Below, piece by piece: positions 55,828-64,000 of a DNA stretch of 64,000 nt (position 1 is its first letter; each line of letters starts with the position of its first letter). The notes beneath the pieces were generated by a model. The model was given only the letters and a program-made list of their open reading frames with translations, was not told where the DNA came from and searched no databases. The position numbers and the translations under genes are program-made. This DNA comes from Planosporangium flavigriseum (lineage in GTDB: Bacteria; Actinomycetota; Actinomycetes; Mycobacteriales; Micromonosporaceae), in contig NZ_JAATVW010000021.1 in NCBI RefSeq assembly GCF_011947225.1, positions 1 through 64,000 of the forward strand, given 5' to 3'.

Positions 55828-57177
55828 ATGAGCGACGACACCGACACCGACACCGCTACCGATGCCGGCCGGGGACACGGTCACGCGCACAGTCACGTCC
55901 ACAGTCACGTCCACGCTGAGGACGGCCGGGTACAGGTGTCCCCGCGGGCGCGCCGAGCAGGTCTCGCGGTGCTGGTTCCGGCGGCGGTACTCACCCTTGT
56001 CGCCCTCGTCTGGCTGTGGCCACGGGGGTCCGTAGCCGCCGAACCGAATCAGCCCGCCGACGCCCAGCGCGTCGCCGGGGCAGTCCTGTCCGTGCATCCC
56101 ACACCCTGCCCGCCGGCCGCGTCAGCGGTGCCGACGCCGTCAGTCGTGGTCACGTGCGGGACCGTACAGGTGAAACTCAGCGACGGCCCGGACGCCGGCA
56201 AGGAGGTCACGACCGGCATGCCCGGCGGTCCGGGCGCGCCCGTGGTCAAAGCGGGTGACCGGGTCATCCTGATGTACCTGCCGGACAGCCCGAGCGACCA
56301 GCCGTATCAGATCATCGATCATCAACGCGGCCGCCAACTCTGGGTACTCGCCTTCGCGTTCGCCGCCGCGATCATCGCGTTCGGCCGGTGGCGGGGACTG
56401 CGCGCGCTCGCCGGGCTTGCGGTCAGCTTCGCGGTACTGCTGCTGTTCGTCGTGCCGGCGATCCTGGACGGCCGACCGCCGCTGCTGGTCGCGATCGTCG
56501 GAGCCGCGGCGATCATGCTGACGGTGCTGTACCTGACCCATGGTTTCACCGTCACGACGTCGGTGGCGGTCCTCGGCACCCTTGCCAGCCTCACCCTGAC
56601 CGGGATCCTCGCCGCTGTCGCGACGGGCGCCGCGCAGCTGACGGGGGTCTCCGGCGAGGAAACCACGTACCTCAACATCACGTACCAGAACGTCAACATG
56701 CGGGGCCTGCTGCTGGCCGGCATCCTGATCGGCGCGCTGGGTGTGCTCGACGACGTCGCCGTCACCCAGGCCGCCACCGTAGCCGAACTCGCACAGGCCA
56801 ACCCCGCGCTGCGCGCCAGGCAGCTCTACCGGGCCGCCGCCCGCGTCGGCCGTGCCCACATCGCCTCGGTCATCAACACGATCATCCTGGCGTACGCCGG
56901 GGCGTCGCTGCCGCTGCTCCTGCTGCTCGCCGCGGGCAACCGGCCGCTCGACGAAGTACTGACCAACCCGAACCTCGCCGAGGAGATCGTACGCAGCGTC
57001 GTGGGAACCATCGGCCTGATCGCAGCCGTACCGATCACCACCGCCCTCGCGGCGATGGTCCTGGGTGCGGCGAGCCGGGCGGTGACGACGAGACGGCCGG
57101 GGACTACGACGACGGCGGGTACGACGACGGCGGGTACGACGGCCACTCGTACGCCAGGAACTTTCCGTCCAACGTGA
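55828..57177 (+). CDS. YibE/F-family membrane protein
   Basis: A 449-residue protein with a His-rich cytoplasmic start (GHGHAHSHVHSHVHAED), one helix, an extracytoplasmic domain of about 110 residues, then seven hydrophobic segments. The YibE/F core is clear in YQNVNMRGLLLAGILIGALG and VLDDVAVTQAATVAEL. The family is widespread in Gram-positive bacteria and its function is unknown. The C-terminal tail is Thr-rich because of a 15-bp duplication, and overlaps the cyanase gene tail to tail by 74 bases. The His cluster may bind metal. Confidence 0.88.
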   Translation: MSDDTDTDTATDAGRGHGHAHSHVHSHVHAEDGRVQVSPRARRAGLAVLVPAAVLTLVALVWLWPRGSVAAEPNQPADAQRVAGAVLSVHPTPCPPAASAVPTPSVVVTCGTVQVKLSDGPDAGKEVTTGMPGGPGAPVVKAGDRVILMYLPDSPSDQPYQIIDHQRGRQLWVLAFAFAAAIIAFGRWRGLRALAGLAVSFAVLLLFVVPAILDGRPPLLVAIVGAAAIMLTVLYLTHGFTVTTSVAVLGTLASLTLTGILAAVATGAAQLTGVSGEETTYLNITYQNVNMRGLLLAGILIGALGVLDDVAVTQAATVAELAQANPALRARQLYRAAARVGRAHIASVINTIILAYAGASLPLLLLLAAGNRPLDEVLTNPNLAEEIVRSVVGTIGLIAAVPITTALAAMVLGAASRAVTTRRPGTTTTAGTTTAGTTATRTPGTFRPT

Positions 57178-57580
57178 TCACTATGCGGTCGCCGGCCGGA
57201 TGGTCACGTCGCGCGACGGAGATGCCGAAGTTGATCGCGCTCATGATGCCGTCGCCGAACTGCTCGTGGATCACCTCTTTGAGGGCCGGCCCGTACACCT
57301 GGAGCACCTCGTACAGCCGGTAGATGGTCGGATCCGTCGGCACCGCCGTCGGCAGGGCACCCCTCATCGGCACGGCGGTCAGCGGTGGCACCGCCTGTTC
57401 GGGCAGCCCCAGCCGGCCAACCACGGTCGCGGCGTCGCCCGCGTCGAGCGGGTGCTGCCCGAGTAGCGCCGCCACCGTCCACACCAGCGGCTTGCCGATC
57501 GCATCGGCGAGGTCCTGCCAGGTGAGCCCGCGCTCCAGCCTTGCGGCGACCACTGCCTGTGTGACCTCATCGCGCGTCAT
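57104..57580 (-). CDS. cynS: Cyanate hydratase (cyanase)
   Basis: A 158-residue enzyme that converts cyanate and bicarbonate to carbamate (then ammonia) and CO2. The catalytic triad is conserved: Arg88 and Glu91 in IYRLYEVL and Ser114 in GIMSAINF. The N-terminal helical domain is DNA-binding-like (LTWQDLADAIGKPLVWT). The end departs from the family: after GKFLAYEW it carries SYPPSSYPPSS, generated by a 15-bp tandem duplication. ATG at 57580 has GGAGG at five bases. Its 3' end overlaps the YibE/F gene by 74 bases. Confidence 0.93.
   Translation of the reverse strand: MTRDEVTQAVVAARLERGLTWQDLADAIGKPLVWTVAALLGQHPLDAGDAATVVGRLGLPEQAVPPLTAVPMRGALPTAVPTDPTIYRLYEVLQVYGPALKEVIHEQFGDGIMSAINFGISVARRDHPAGDRIVITLDGKFLAYEWPSYPPSSYPPSS
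57105..57134. repeat. 15-bp tandem duplication shared by two overlapping genes
   Basis: TACGACGACGGCGGG occurs twice. On the plus strand it gives a TTTAG-type repeat in the YibE/F tail. On the minus strand it gives the SYPPS repeat at the end of cyanase. Confidence 0.95.
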
Positions 57581-57704
57581 CGCCGCCTCCACGGACGTCA
57601 GGGCCGCTGGCGTCAGGGCCGCTATGGCGACCGTAAGAGAGTCCCCTTCCGGCGGCAACCGCAGCAGCGCGTGCGTGGAGAGGCGAGCAACGCGGATGGC
57701 GGTA

Positions 57705-58376
57705 CTAGGTCGACCGGCCTCCGAGAGTGGCCCCCAGCAGAAGGTCGCGTTGCCACTTCCGGAGGGATTCGTCGTCCGGTTCGATGAGCACCTGCGGCAG
57801 GGTGCCGTCATGGATGGCGACGATGGTGCGCGCGAGCAGGTCGGGCGTGGCAGATGCGGCGGGCAGCTTCCCACCGGCCGCGGCAGCTTCCACGATCGGG
57901 ATGAGAGCTTGCCGTACGGCCCGGCGGTATCGCGCGAGCGCGGCGGCCACTTCCGGATGGCGCAGGGCGTGGGCTGTGAACTCGGCGTTCACGGCGTACC
58001 AGCGACTGTCGGCGCCCAGGCTGGCGAGGATGCGGTCCACCGCGCCGGCGAGGTCGCCCTCCTGCGCGGCGGAGATGGTGCCGGCGAGGGTCTGTTCGAT
58101 GAGCGCGACCATCGCGGCGGTGCGCTGTTCGTACAGCGCGAAGAAGAGCTCGTCCATCGAGCTGAAGTTGGAGTAGAACGCCCCCCGGGTGTACCCCGCC
58201 GCCTCGCAGACCTCCTCGACGGTGGCCCGCCCGAACCCGCGCGCGGCGAACACCTCGAAGGCGGCGTCGAGCATCCGCTGCCGGGTCTCGGAGCGGCGGC
58301 GGGTGACGCGCGGCGGCGGGGCGGGTGCGTCGGTGGATGACGCGCGGGATGAGGTGTGCGTGCTCCGCGCCGACAT
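57705..58376 (-). CDS. TetR family regulator
   Basis: A 223-residue regulator with a Pro/Thr-rich N-terminal extension, then RMLDAAFEVFAARGFGRATV and VCEAAGYTRGAFYSNFSSMDELF as helix-turn-helix. ATG at 58376 has GGAGG at five bases. A perfect 16-bp palindrome lies in the 114-base space to the divergent membrane-protein gene. The ligand-binding domain is of the TetR_C_6-like type. It probably represses the divergent membrane protein; the inducer is unknown. Confidence 0.9.
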   Translation of the reverse strand: MSARSTHTSSRASSTDAPAPPPRVTRRRSETRQRMLDAAFEVFAARGFGRATVEEVCEAAGYTRGAFYSNFSSMDELFFALYEQRTAAMVALIEQTLAGTISAAQEGDLAGAVDRILASLGADSRWYAVNAEFTAHALRHPEVAAALARYRRAVRQALIPIVEAAAAGGKLPAASATPDLLARTIVAIHDGTLPQVLIEPDDESLRKWQRDLLLGATLGGRST

Positions 58377-58408
58377 CGTGACCTCCATCTCGATACGTTT
58401 ATGTACCG

Positions 58409-58424
58409 GATACAAATTTGTATC
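58409..58424. promoter_or_regulatory. Perfect 16-bp palindrome, TetR operator
   Basis: GATACAAATTTGTATC lies between the divergent TetR and membrane-protein genes. The form TACA-N-TGTA is typical of TetR-family sites, and it is AT-rich against a very GC-rich background. Confidence 0.8.
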
Positions 58425-58490
58425 GTACTTGATAGACGGCCAACAGCACCGAGTGACCGGCACGAGTCCAAGAGCACGGATGGAGCGACC

Positions 58491-59540
58491 ATGACCGTGG
58501 AACCAGCGTCACCGCCGGGGTTCTGGGCCGATCTACGGGACGCGGTGCCCCTGCGAACCGTGATCATCGTGATCGGCGTCCTGCTCCTGCAACTCGGCTT
58601 CATCCTGTCCTACGTCGGGGCGTTTCATCACCCGAGCCCGCACCGGCTCCGCCTCGCCGTCGTGGCGCCGCCGCAACTCGCCGCCCAGACCGTGAACGGA
58701 TTGAACGCGGTTGACGGCGCACCCCTGGACGCGTTCACCGCGACCAGCGCCGATGCCGCCCGCCGCCAGATTCAGCAGGGCACGACCTCCGCGGCGCTCG
58801 TCGTCGACCCCGCCTCGAACACCGATACGCTGCTCATCGCGACCGGCGGCGGCACCTCGGTCGCCAACGCCGTGGAGCAGATCGTGCGGGCAACCGAGAC
58901 GAACCGGCACCGGGCGCTGAAGGTCGACGACGTCGTACCGCTACAGTCCGGCGACGGACGCGGCCTCACCGGCTTCTACCTCGTCATCGGCTGGATCGTG
59001 GGCGGATACCTCGTCGCGGCCCTCCTGGGCGTGGCCAAGGGCGCCCGGCCGGCGACCCTCCACCGAGCCGTTGTTCGCCTGATCGCCATGGTGCCCTACG
59101 CCATCGTGTCCGGGCTGGGCGGCGCCATCATCGTCGGCCCGGTCCTCGGCGCGATGACCGGCCATCTGGTCGCGCTGTGGGGCATCGGCACCCTGCTCGT
59201 AATGGCCGCCGCCACGGTCACGATGGCGTTCCAGACGCTGTTCGGGGTCATCGGCATCGGCGTCACCGTCCTGCTGTTCGTCATCCTGGGCAACCCCAGC
59301 GCAGGCGGTGCGTACCAGCCAGCCCTCCTCCCGCCGTTCTGGCGGGCGATCAGCGGCGCGCTACCCAACGGCGCCGGCACCGAGGCGGTCCGCCGGGTGA
59401 TCTACTTCGGCGGGCACGACGTCACCGGGCCGCTCGCCGTGATCGCCGCATACGCCGCGGCGGGCACCGCCGTAGCGATGGCCGCGGCCGTACTGCGCCA
59501 CCGACGGGACGGTCGGCCTGCTGCCACAGTGGACGGTTAA
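58491..59540 (+). CDS. Membrane protein with large extracytoplasmic loop (DUF3533/ABC-2-like)
   Basis: A 349-residue protein. A first helix (about residues 22-45), an extracytoplasmic domain of about 110 residues (RRQIQQGTTSAALVVD and VANAVEQIVRATETNR), then five hydrophobic segments with LTGFYLVIGWIVGGYLVAALLG. This layout matches YhgE/Pip and ABC-2-permease-like proteins. ATG at 58491 has GGAG at five bases. It is controlled by the divergent TetR, which suggests a role in efflux or envelope stress. No ATPase gene is adjacent. Confidence 0.8.
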   Translation: MTVEPASPPGFWADLRDAVPLRTVIIVIGVLLLQLGFILSYVGAFHHPSPHRLRLAVVAPPQLAAQTVNGLNAVDGAPLDAFTATSADAARRQIQQGTTSAALVVDPASNTDTLLIATGGGTSVANAVEQIVRATETNRHRALKVDDVVPLQSGDGRGLTGFYLVIGWIVGGYLVAALLGVAKGARPATLHRAVVRLIAMVPYAIVSGLGGAIIVGPVLGAMTGHLVALWGIGTLLVMAAATVTMAFQTLFGVIGIGVTVLLFVILGNPSAGGAYQPALLPPFWRAISGALPNGAGTEAVRRVIYFGGHDVTGPLAVIAAYAAAGTAVAMAAAVLRHRRDGRPAATVDG

Positions 59541-59797
59541 ACGACAGGCCGCCGTAGCGAGTACGTGACGGCGTGGAGACGCTGTGGCTGGCCGACCAGC
59601 ATGACGGCGCGGTCGTACGCCTGCCAGCCGTCGGCGCCGGCCCGGTTGAGGTGGCGCAAGTCGTCGAAGCGCTCGTCGGTACCCCACCGCTGTGCCCCTC
59701 CGGGGTAGTGGAAGATGGCGTCCCAGTCCATGAACTTGTCCATGCCGAAGTCCCCGGTCGCCCGGTACTCCAGCCGCGCGTACTCCCATTGCGTCAC
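59537..59797 (-). CDS. DUF4177-like small protein
   Basis: An 86-residue soluble protein starting TQWEYARLEYRA and ending with LRHLNRAGADGWQAYDRAVM and YSLRRP, the two-part pattern (WEY at the start, LN-x-GADGW later) of DUF4177-like proteins. GTG at 59797 has no strong ribosome site. It overlaps the stop of the upstream convergent membrane-protein gene by 4 bases. Function unknown. Confidence 0.7.
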   Translation of the reverse strand: MTQWEYARLEYRATGDFGMDKFMDWDAIFHYPGGAQRWGTDERFDDLRHLNRAGADGWQAYDRAVMLVGQPQRLHAVTYSLRRPVV

Positions 59798-59874
59798 GGC
59801 TTCATCATGCCGCAGCACTTCAGATGGCGTAAGCCGATCATCGATGCGAAGGACCCGAATGTGTCGACCGGCCC

Positions 59875-61335
59875 TTAATCCCCGCGCCGGGTCTCCGTCG
59901 GCGCACCTGCTCCCGGCCGGGTCCGCATCGCCAGCAGGGACCTGCGCCGGCTGTAGGTGAAGTAGATCAGCAACCCGATGACGAACCACACGGCGAAGCG
60001 CAGCCAGGTTTCGGGCTTGAGGAACGTGATCAGCCAGAGCGAGAACAGCACGCCGATCGCAGGCACGAACGGCAAGCCGGGCGTACGGAACGTGCGCGGC
60101 AGGTCGGGGCGACGGTAACGGAGCACGACCACGGCGACACAGACGACGACGAACGCGAGCAGGATGCCGATGTTGGTCAGCTCGGCGGCTGCGCCGATCG
60201 GCAGGAAGCCGGCGATCAGCGCGGAGACCACGCCGGCGATCCAGGTGATCCGGGTGGGCACCTTGCGTACCGGATGGGTCTTGGCGAACCACTGCGGCAG
60301 CAGGCCATCCCGGCTCATCGAGAACCACACCCTGGTCACGCCGAGCATGAACGTGAACATCACCGTCAGGATCCCGACGATCGCGCCGACCGCGATCACG
60401 GACGCCAGGCCGGACAGGCCCACCGCCGCGAACGCCGAGGAGAAGCCGCTCTTGGGGTTGATGTCCCGGTACGGCTGCATCCCGGTCAGCACGAGGCAGG
60501 CCAGCACGTAGAGCACCATCGAGATCGCCAGCGAGTACACGATCGCCTTGGGCATGTGCCGCTGCGCGTCCTTGGACTCCTCGGCGGCCGTCGACATCGC
60601 GTCGTACCCGAAGACGGCGAAGAAGACCGTCGCGGCACCGGTGACCGCTCCGCCGAGCCCGAAGGGGAAGAACGGCGTGTAGTTGGCCGTCTTGATGTAG
60701 AAGAAGCCCACCAGGATCACGACCAGGACGACGGCGACCTTGAGGGCGACCACCAGGGTCTCGACCCGGGCGGCGGTCCGGATGCCGCGATTGAGCAGGA
60801 ACGCGATGAGCAGGCAGAGCAGGGCGGCGAACAGGTCGACCTGGTAACTGCCGTGCGGCACTCCGGTCGGCTCCGTGCCCGGCGCGCCCAGCATCCAGGC
60901 CGGTAGGTGAATACCGAGGTGGGTGAGCAGGAAGCCGAAGTAACCCGAGATCCCGATGGCGACCACCGAGACAATCGCGGTGTACTCCAGCAGCAGGTCC
61001 CAGCCGATGCACCAGCCGACGAGTTCACCCAACACGGCATACCCGTAGGTGTACGCCGACCCCGCCCTCGGGATCAGCCCGGCGAACTCCGCATAGGAGA
61101 AGGCCGCGGCGGCGCTGGCGATCCCCGCGATCAGGAACGAGATGAGCACCGCCGGCCCGGCCGTCCCGTTCGCCACGGCCCCGGCCAGCGCGAAGATACC
61201 GGCGCCGATGATGCCGCCGACACCGATCGCGGTGAGCTGCCACAGCCCCAGCGATCGGGACAGACCACCGTCGGTCTCGCTGACAATGTCGTCGACCGGC
61301 TTGCGCCGGAGCACTCCTGACCCGCCGCCCAGCAT
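59875..61335 (-). CDS. APC-family amino acid transporter (cationic amino acid type)
   Basis: A transporter of about 486 residues with 12 or more helices. The N-terminal GVGGIIGAGIFALAG motif and FFAVFGYDAMSTAAEESKDAQRH are hallmarks of the CAT-like branch of the APC family. ATG at 61335 has GGAGG about 11 bases upstream. In-frame ATGs at 61353, 61371 and 61389 lie inside an 18-bp repeat and would add MERHRA repeats, so the start is ambiguous. It stands alone, downstream of nothing on its strand. Arginine, lysine or other amino acids are possible substrates. Confidence 0.88.
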   Translation of the reverse strand: MLGGGSGVLRRKPVDDIVSETDGGLSRSLGLWQLTAIGVGGIIGAGIFALAGAVANGTAGPAVLISFLIAGIASAAAAFSYAEFAGLIPRAGSAYTYGYAVLGELVGWCIGWDLLLEYTAIVSVVAIGISGYFGFLLTHLGIHLPAWMLGAPGTEPTGVPHGSYQVDLFAALLCLLIAFLLNRGIRTAARVETLVVALKVAVVLVVILVGFFYIKTANYTPFFPFGLGGAVTGAATVFFAVFGYDAMSTAAEESKDAQRHMPKAIVYSLAISMVLYVLACLVLTGMQPYRDINPKSGFSSAFAAVGLSGLASVIAVGAIVGILTVMFTFMLGVTRVWFSMSRDGLLPQWFAKTHPVRKVPTRITWIAGVVSALIAGFLPIGAAAELTNIGILLAFVVVCVAVVVLRYRRPDLPRTFRTPGLPFVPAIGVLFSLWLITFLKPETWLRFAVWFVIGLLIYFTYSRRRSLLAMRTRPGAGAPTETRRGD

Positions 61336-61350
61336 GTTTCGCGCACCCTC

Positions 61351-61403
61351 CATTGCCCGGTGTCGCTCCATTGCCCGGTGTCGCTCCATTGCCCGGTGTC
61401 GCT
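61351..61403. repeat. 18-bp tandem repeat, three copies, over the transporter start
   Basis: CATTGCCCGGTGTCGCTC occurs twice exactly and a third time less its last base. On the minus strand each copy contains an ATG and a GGAG, so the number of possible starts varies with copy number. Confidence 0.95.
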
Positions 61404-61490
61404 ACCGTAATCTCCCGGGCCGACAAGACCGAAACCGTCCGTGGGCGAAGCCGCTCGAGGCGCGGATCGGTGGGTCGGGCCGACGGCGGC

Positions 61491-61538
61491 ACCGTCACCG
61501 TCACCGTCACCGTCACCGGCACCGGCACCGGCACCGGC
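61491..61538. repeat. Hexanucleotide repeat (ACCGTC)4(ACCGGC)4
   Basis: Eight 6-bp units lie between the transporter and sdhB genes. No gene covers it. Confidence 0.95.
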
Positions 61539-61547
61539 ACAAACGAC

Positions 61548-61583
61548 ATCGGCCGGAAGCACGTTGATGTGCTTCCGGCCGAT
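61548..61583 (-). terminator. Terminator of the sdh operon
   Basis: A perfect 15-bp stem ATCGGCCGGAAGCAC (61548-61562) pairs with 61569-61583 around GTTGAT, 33 bases beyond the sdhB stop. Confidence 0.85.
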
Positions 61584-61616
61584 GATCGGTGAAAGGTGGT
61601 TACGAGCGCTGGATCA

Positions 61617-62359
61617 TCAAGGACGCTTCGTCGACGCCTTGATGAAGTCGCGGTTGAGCCGACCGATGGTGGTCAGCGGAATGCCCTTGGGGCATACCTC
61701 CGTGCACTCGCCGGCGTTGGTGCAGCCACCGAAGCCCGCCTCGTCGTGCGCGGCGATCATGTTCACCACGCGCGAGTCCCGCTCGGGCTGGCCCTGGGGC
61801 ATCAGGCCGAGGTGGGTGATCTTCGCGGCGGTGAACAGCATGCCGGAGCCGTTCGGGCAGGCCGCGACGCAGGCGCCGCAGCCGATGCAGGTCGCCGCGT
61901 CGAACGCCGCGTCCGCGTCGACCTTGGGCACCGGTGCGGCGTGCGCCTCGGGCGCGGCGCCGGTCGGCGCGGAGATGAAGCCTCCGGCCTGGATGATCTT
62001 GTCGAACGCGCCGCGGTCGACCACCAGGTCCTTCACAACCGGGAAGGCCTTCGCCCGCCACGGCTCGATGTCGATGGTGTCGCCGTCTTTGAAAGTCCGC
62101 ATGTGCAACTGGCACGTGGTGGTCAGCTTCTGCGGGCCGTGCGGCGTGCCGTTGATGACCATGCTGCACGCGCCGCAGATGCCTTCACGGCAGTCGTGGT
62201 CGAACGCGACCGGCTCCTCACCCTCGAGGGTCAGCCGCTCGTTGAGCATGTCGAGCATCTCCAGGAACGACATGTCCGGGGACACGTCGGTCACCTGGTA
62301 GGACACCATCCGGCCCTTGTCCTGCGGGCCCTGTTGGCGCCAAACGCGCAGGGTCAGGT

Positions 62360-62363
<4 letters not shown>
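61617..62363 (-). CDS. sdhB: Succinate dehydrogenase iron-sulfur subunit
   Basis: A 248-residue electron-transfer subunit. The plant-ferredoxin domain holds [10 protein letters not shown] and a later Cys in TTTCQLH for the [2Fe-2S] centre. The C-terminal domain holds [17 protein letters not shown] and [16 protein letters not shown] for the [4Fe-4S] and third centres. The GTG start overlaps the sdhA stop as GTGA. Sequence style (the [15 protein letters not shown] segment) fits the actinobacterial Sdh1-like/fumarate-reductase-type complex rather than the classical mitochondrial type. Confidence 0.93.

Positions 62364-64000
<1,637 letters not shown>

Noticed and set aside
59537-61012. 491-residue minus-strand frame
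   Set aside because: Most of it is an out-of-frame shadow of the APC transporter; only the last 86 codons (from 59797) look like a real gene and are annotated separately.

Overview
The window is 64 kb of very GC-rich DNA with dense, overlapping genes. Several features point to an actinomycete: a mycothiol-dependent formaldehyde dehydrogenase, a class F sortase, a DivIVA-domain protein, LuxR/TetR/MerR regulators, GTG/TTG starts and leaderless promoters. Codon style (many GTAC-containing codons) suggests Micromonosporaceae or a close family; that placement is an inference. I see no prophage, insertion sequence, CRISPR array, rRNA or complete tRNA gene, so this looks like chromosomal, largely metabolic DNA.

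Layout. 0-2 kb: end of a chemotaxis receptor, then a sortase F plus putative wall-protein pair. 2-6.8 kb: fatty-acid degradation operon (acyl-CoA ligase and two acyl-CoA dehydrogenases) with a divergent TetR regulator. 7-10 kb: a coiled-coil membrane protein and a secreted subtilase with six FG-GAP-like repeats. 10.2-11.4 kb: two gene remnants joined at a deletion scar. 11.5-24.6 kb: DivIVA-like protein, SAM methyltransferase, DNA ligase, small membrane proteins, amino-acid permease, an ArsR/SRPBCC pair, PNPOx, DinB, cupin and Nudix genes, and the mycothiol formaldehyde-detoxification pair. 24.7-26.4 kb: GntR regulator and ACC deaminase. 27-33 kb: amidohydrolase, pxpBC with a collapsed pxpA, an MHS transporter, and an oxalate/formate-type antiporter with a 35-residue partner. 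33-39 kb: response regulator, an AT-richer gap, MMPL exporter, GAF, Nudix and hydrolase genes. 39-42 kb: a three-gene operon fitting the N-succinylamino-acid racemase route from D- to L-amino acids. 42-47.6 kb: truncated TipA-like regulator, GT2 transferase, sirtuin, a GH-like beta-propeller, a DsbA-fold protein and a HIT protein. 47.6-49.3 kb: short leader ORF, attenuator-like hairpin, tRNA-like hairpin and rtcB. 49.4-55.7 kb: amidase, murQ with a divergent serine hydrolase, DinB, TetR, and a cyclic di-AMP riboswitch ahead of a secreted cell-wall peptidase. 55.8-61.4 kb: YibE/F protein overlapping cyanase tail to tail, TetR with a perfect palindromic operator and a divergent membrane protein, and an APC transporter. 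61.6-64 kb: succinate dehydrogenase sdhB and partial sdhA.

Two themes run through the window. One is gene decay: remnants of an oxidoreductase, an alpha-mannosidase, pxpA, the TipAS domain and a 29-codon stub. The other is a striking number of perfect 14-18 bp tandem duplications, mostly at gene ends or in poorly constrained protein segments. The most interesting leads are the rtcB leader region, the riboswitch-controlled peptidase, the racemase operon, the two deletion scars and the tandem-duplication pattern.
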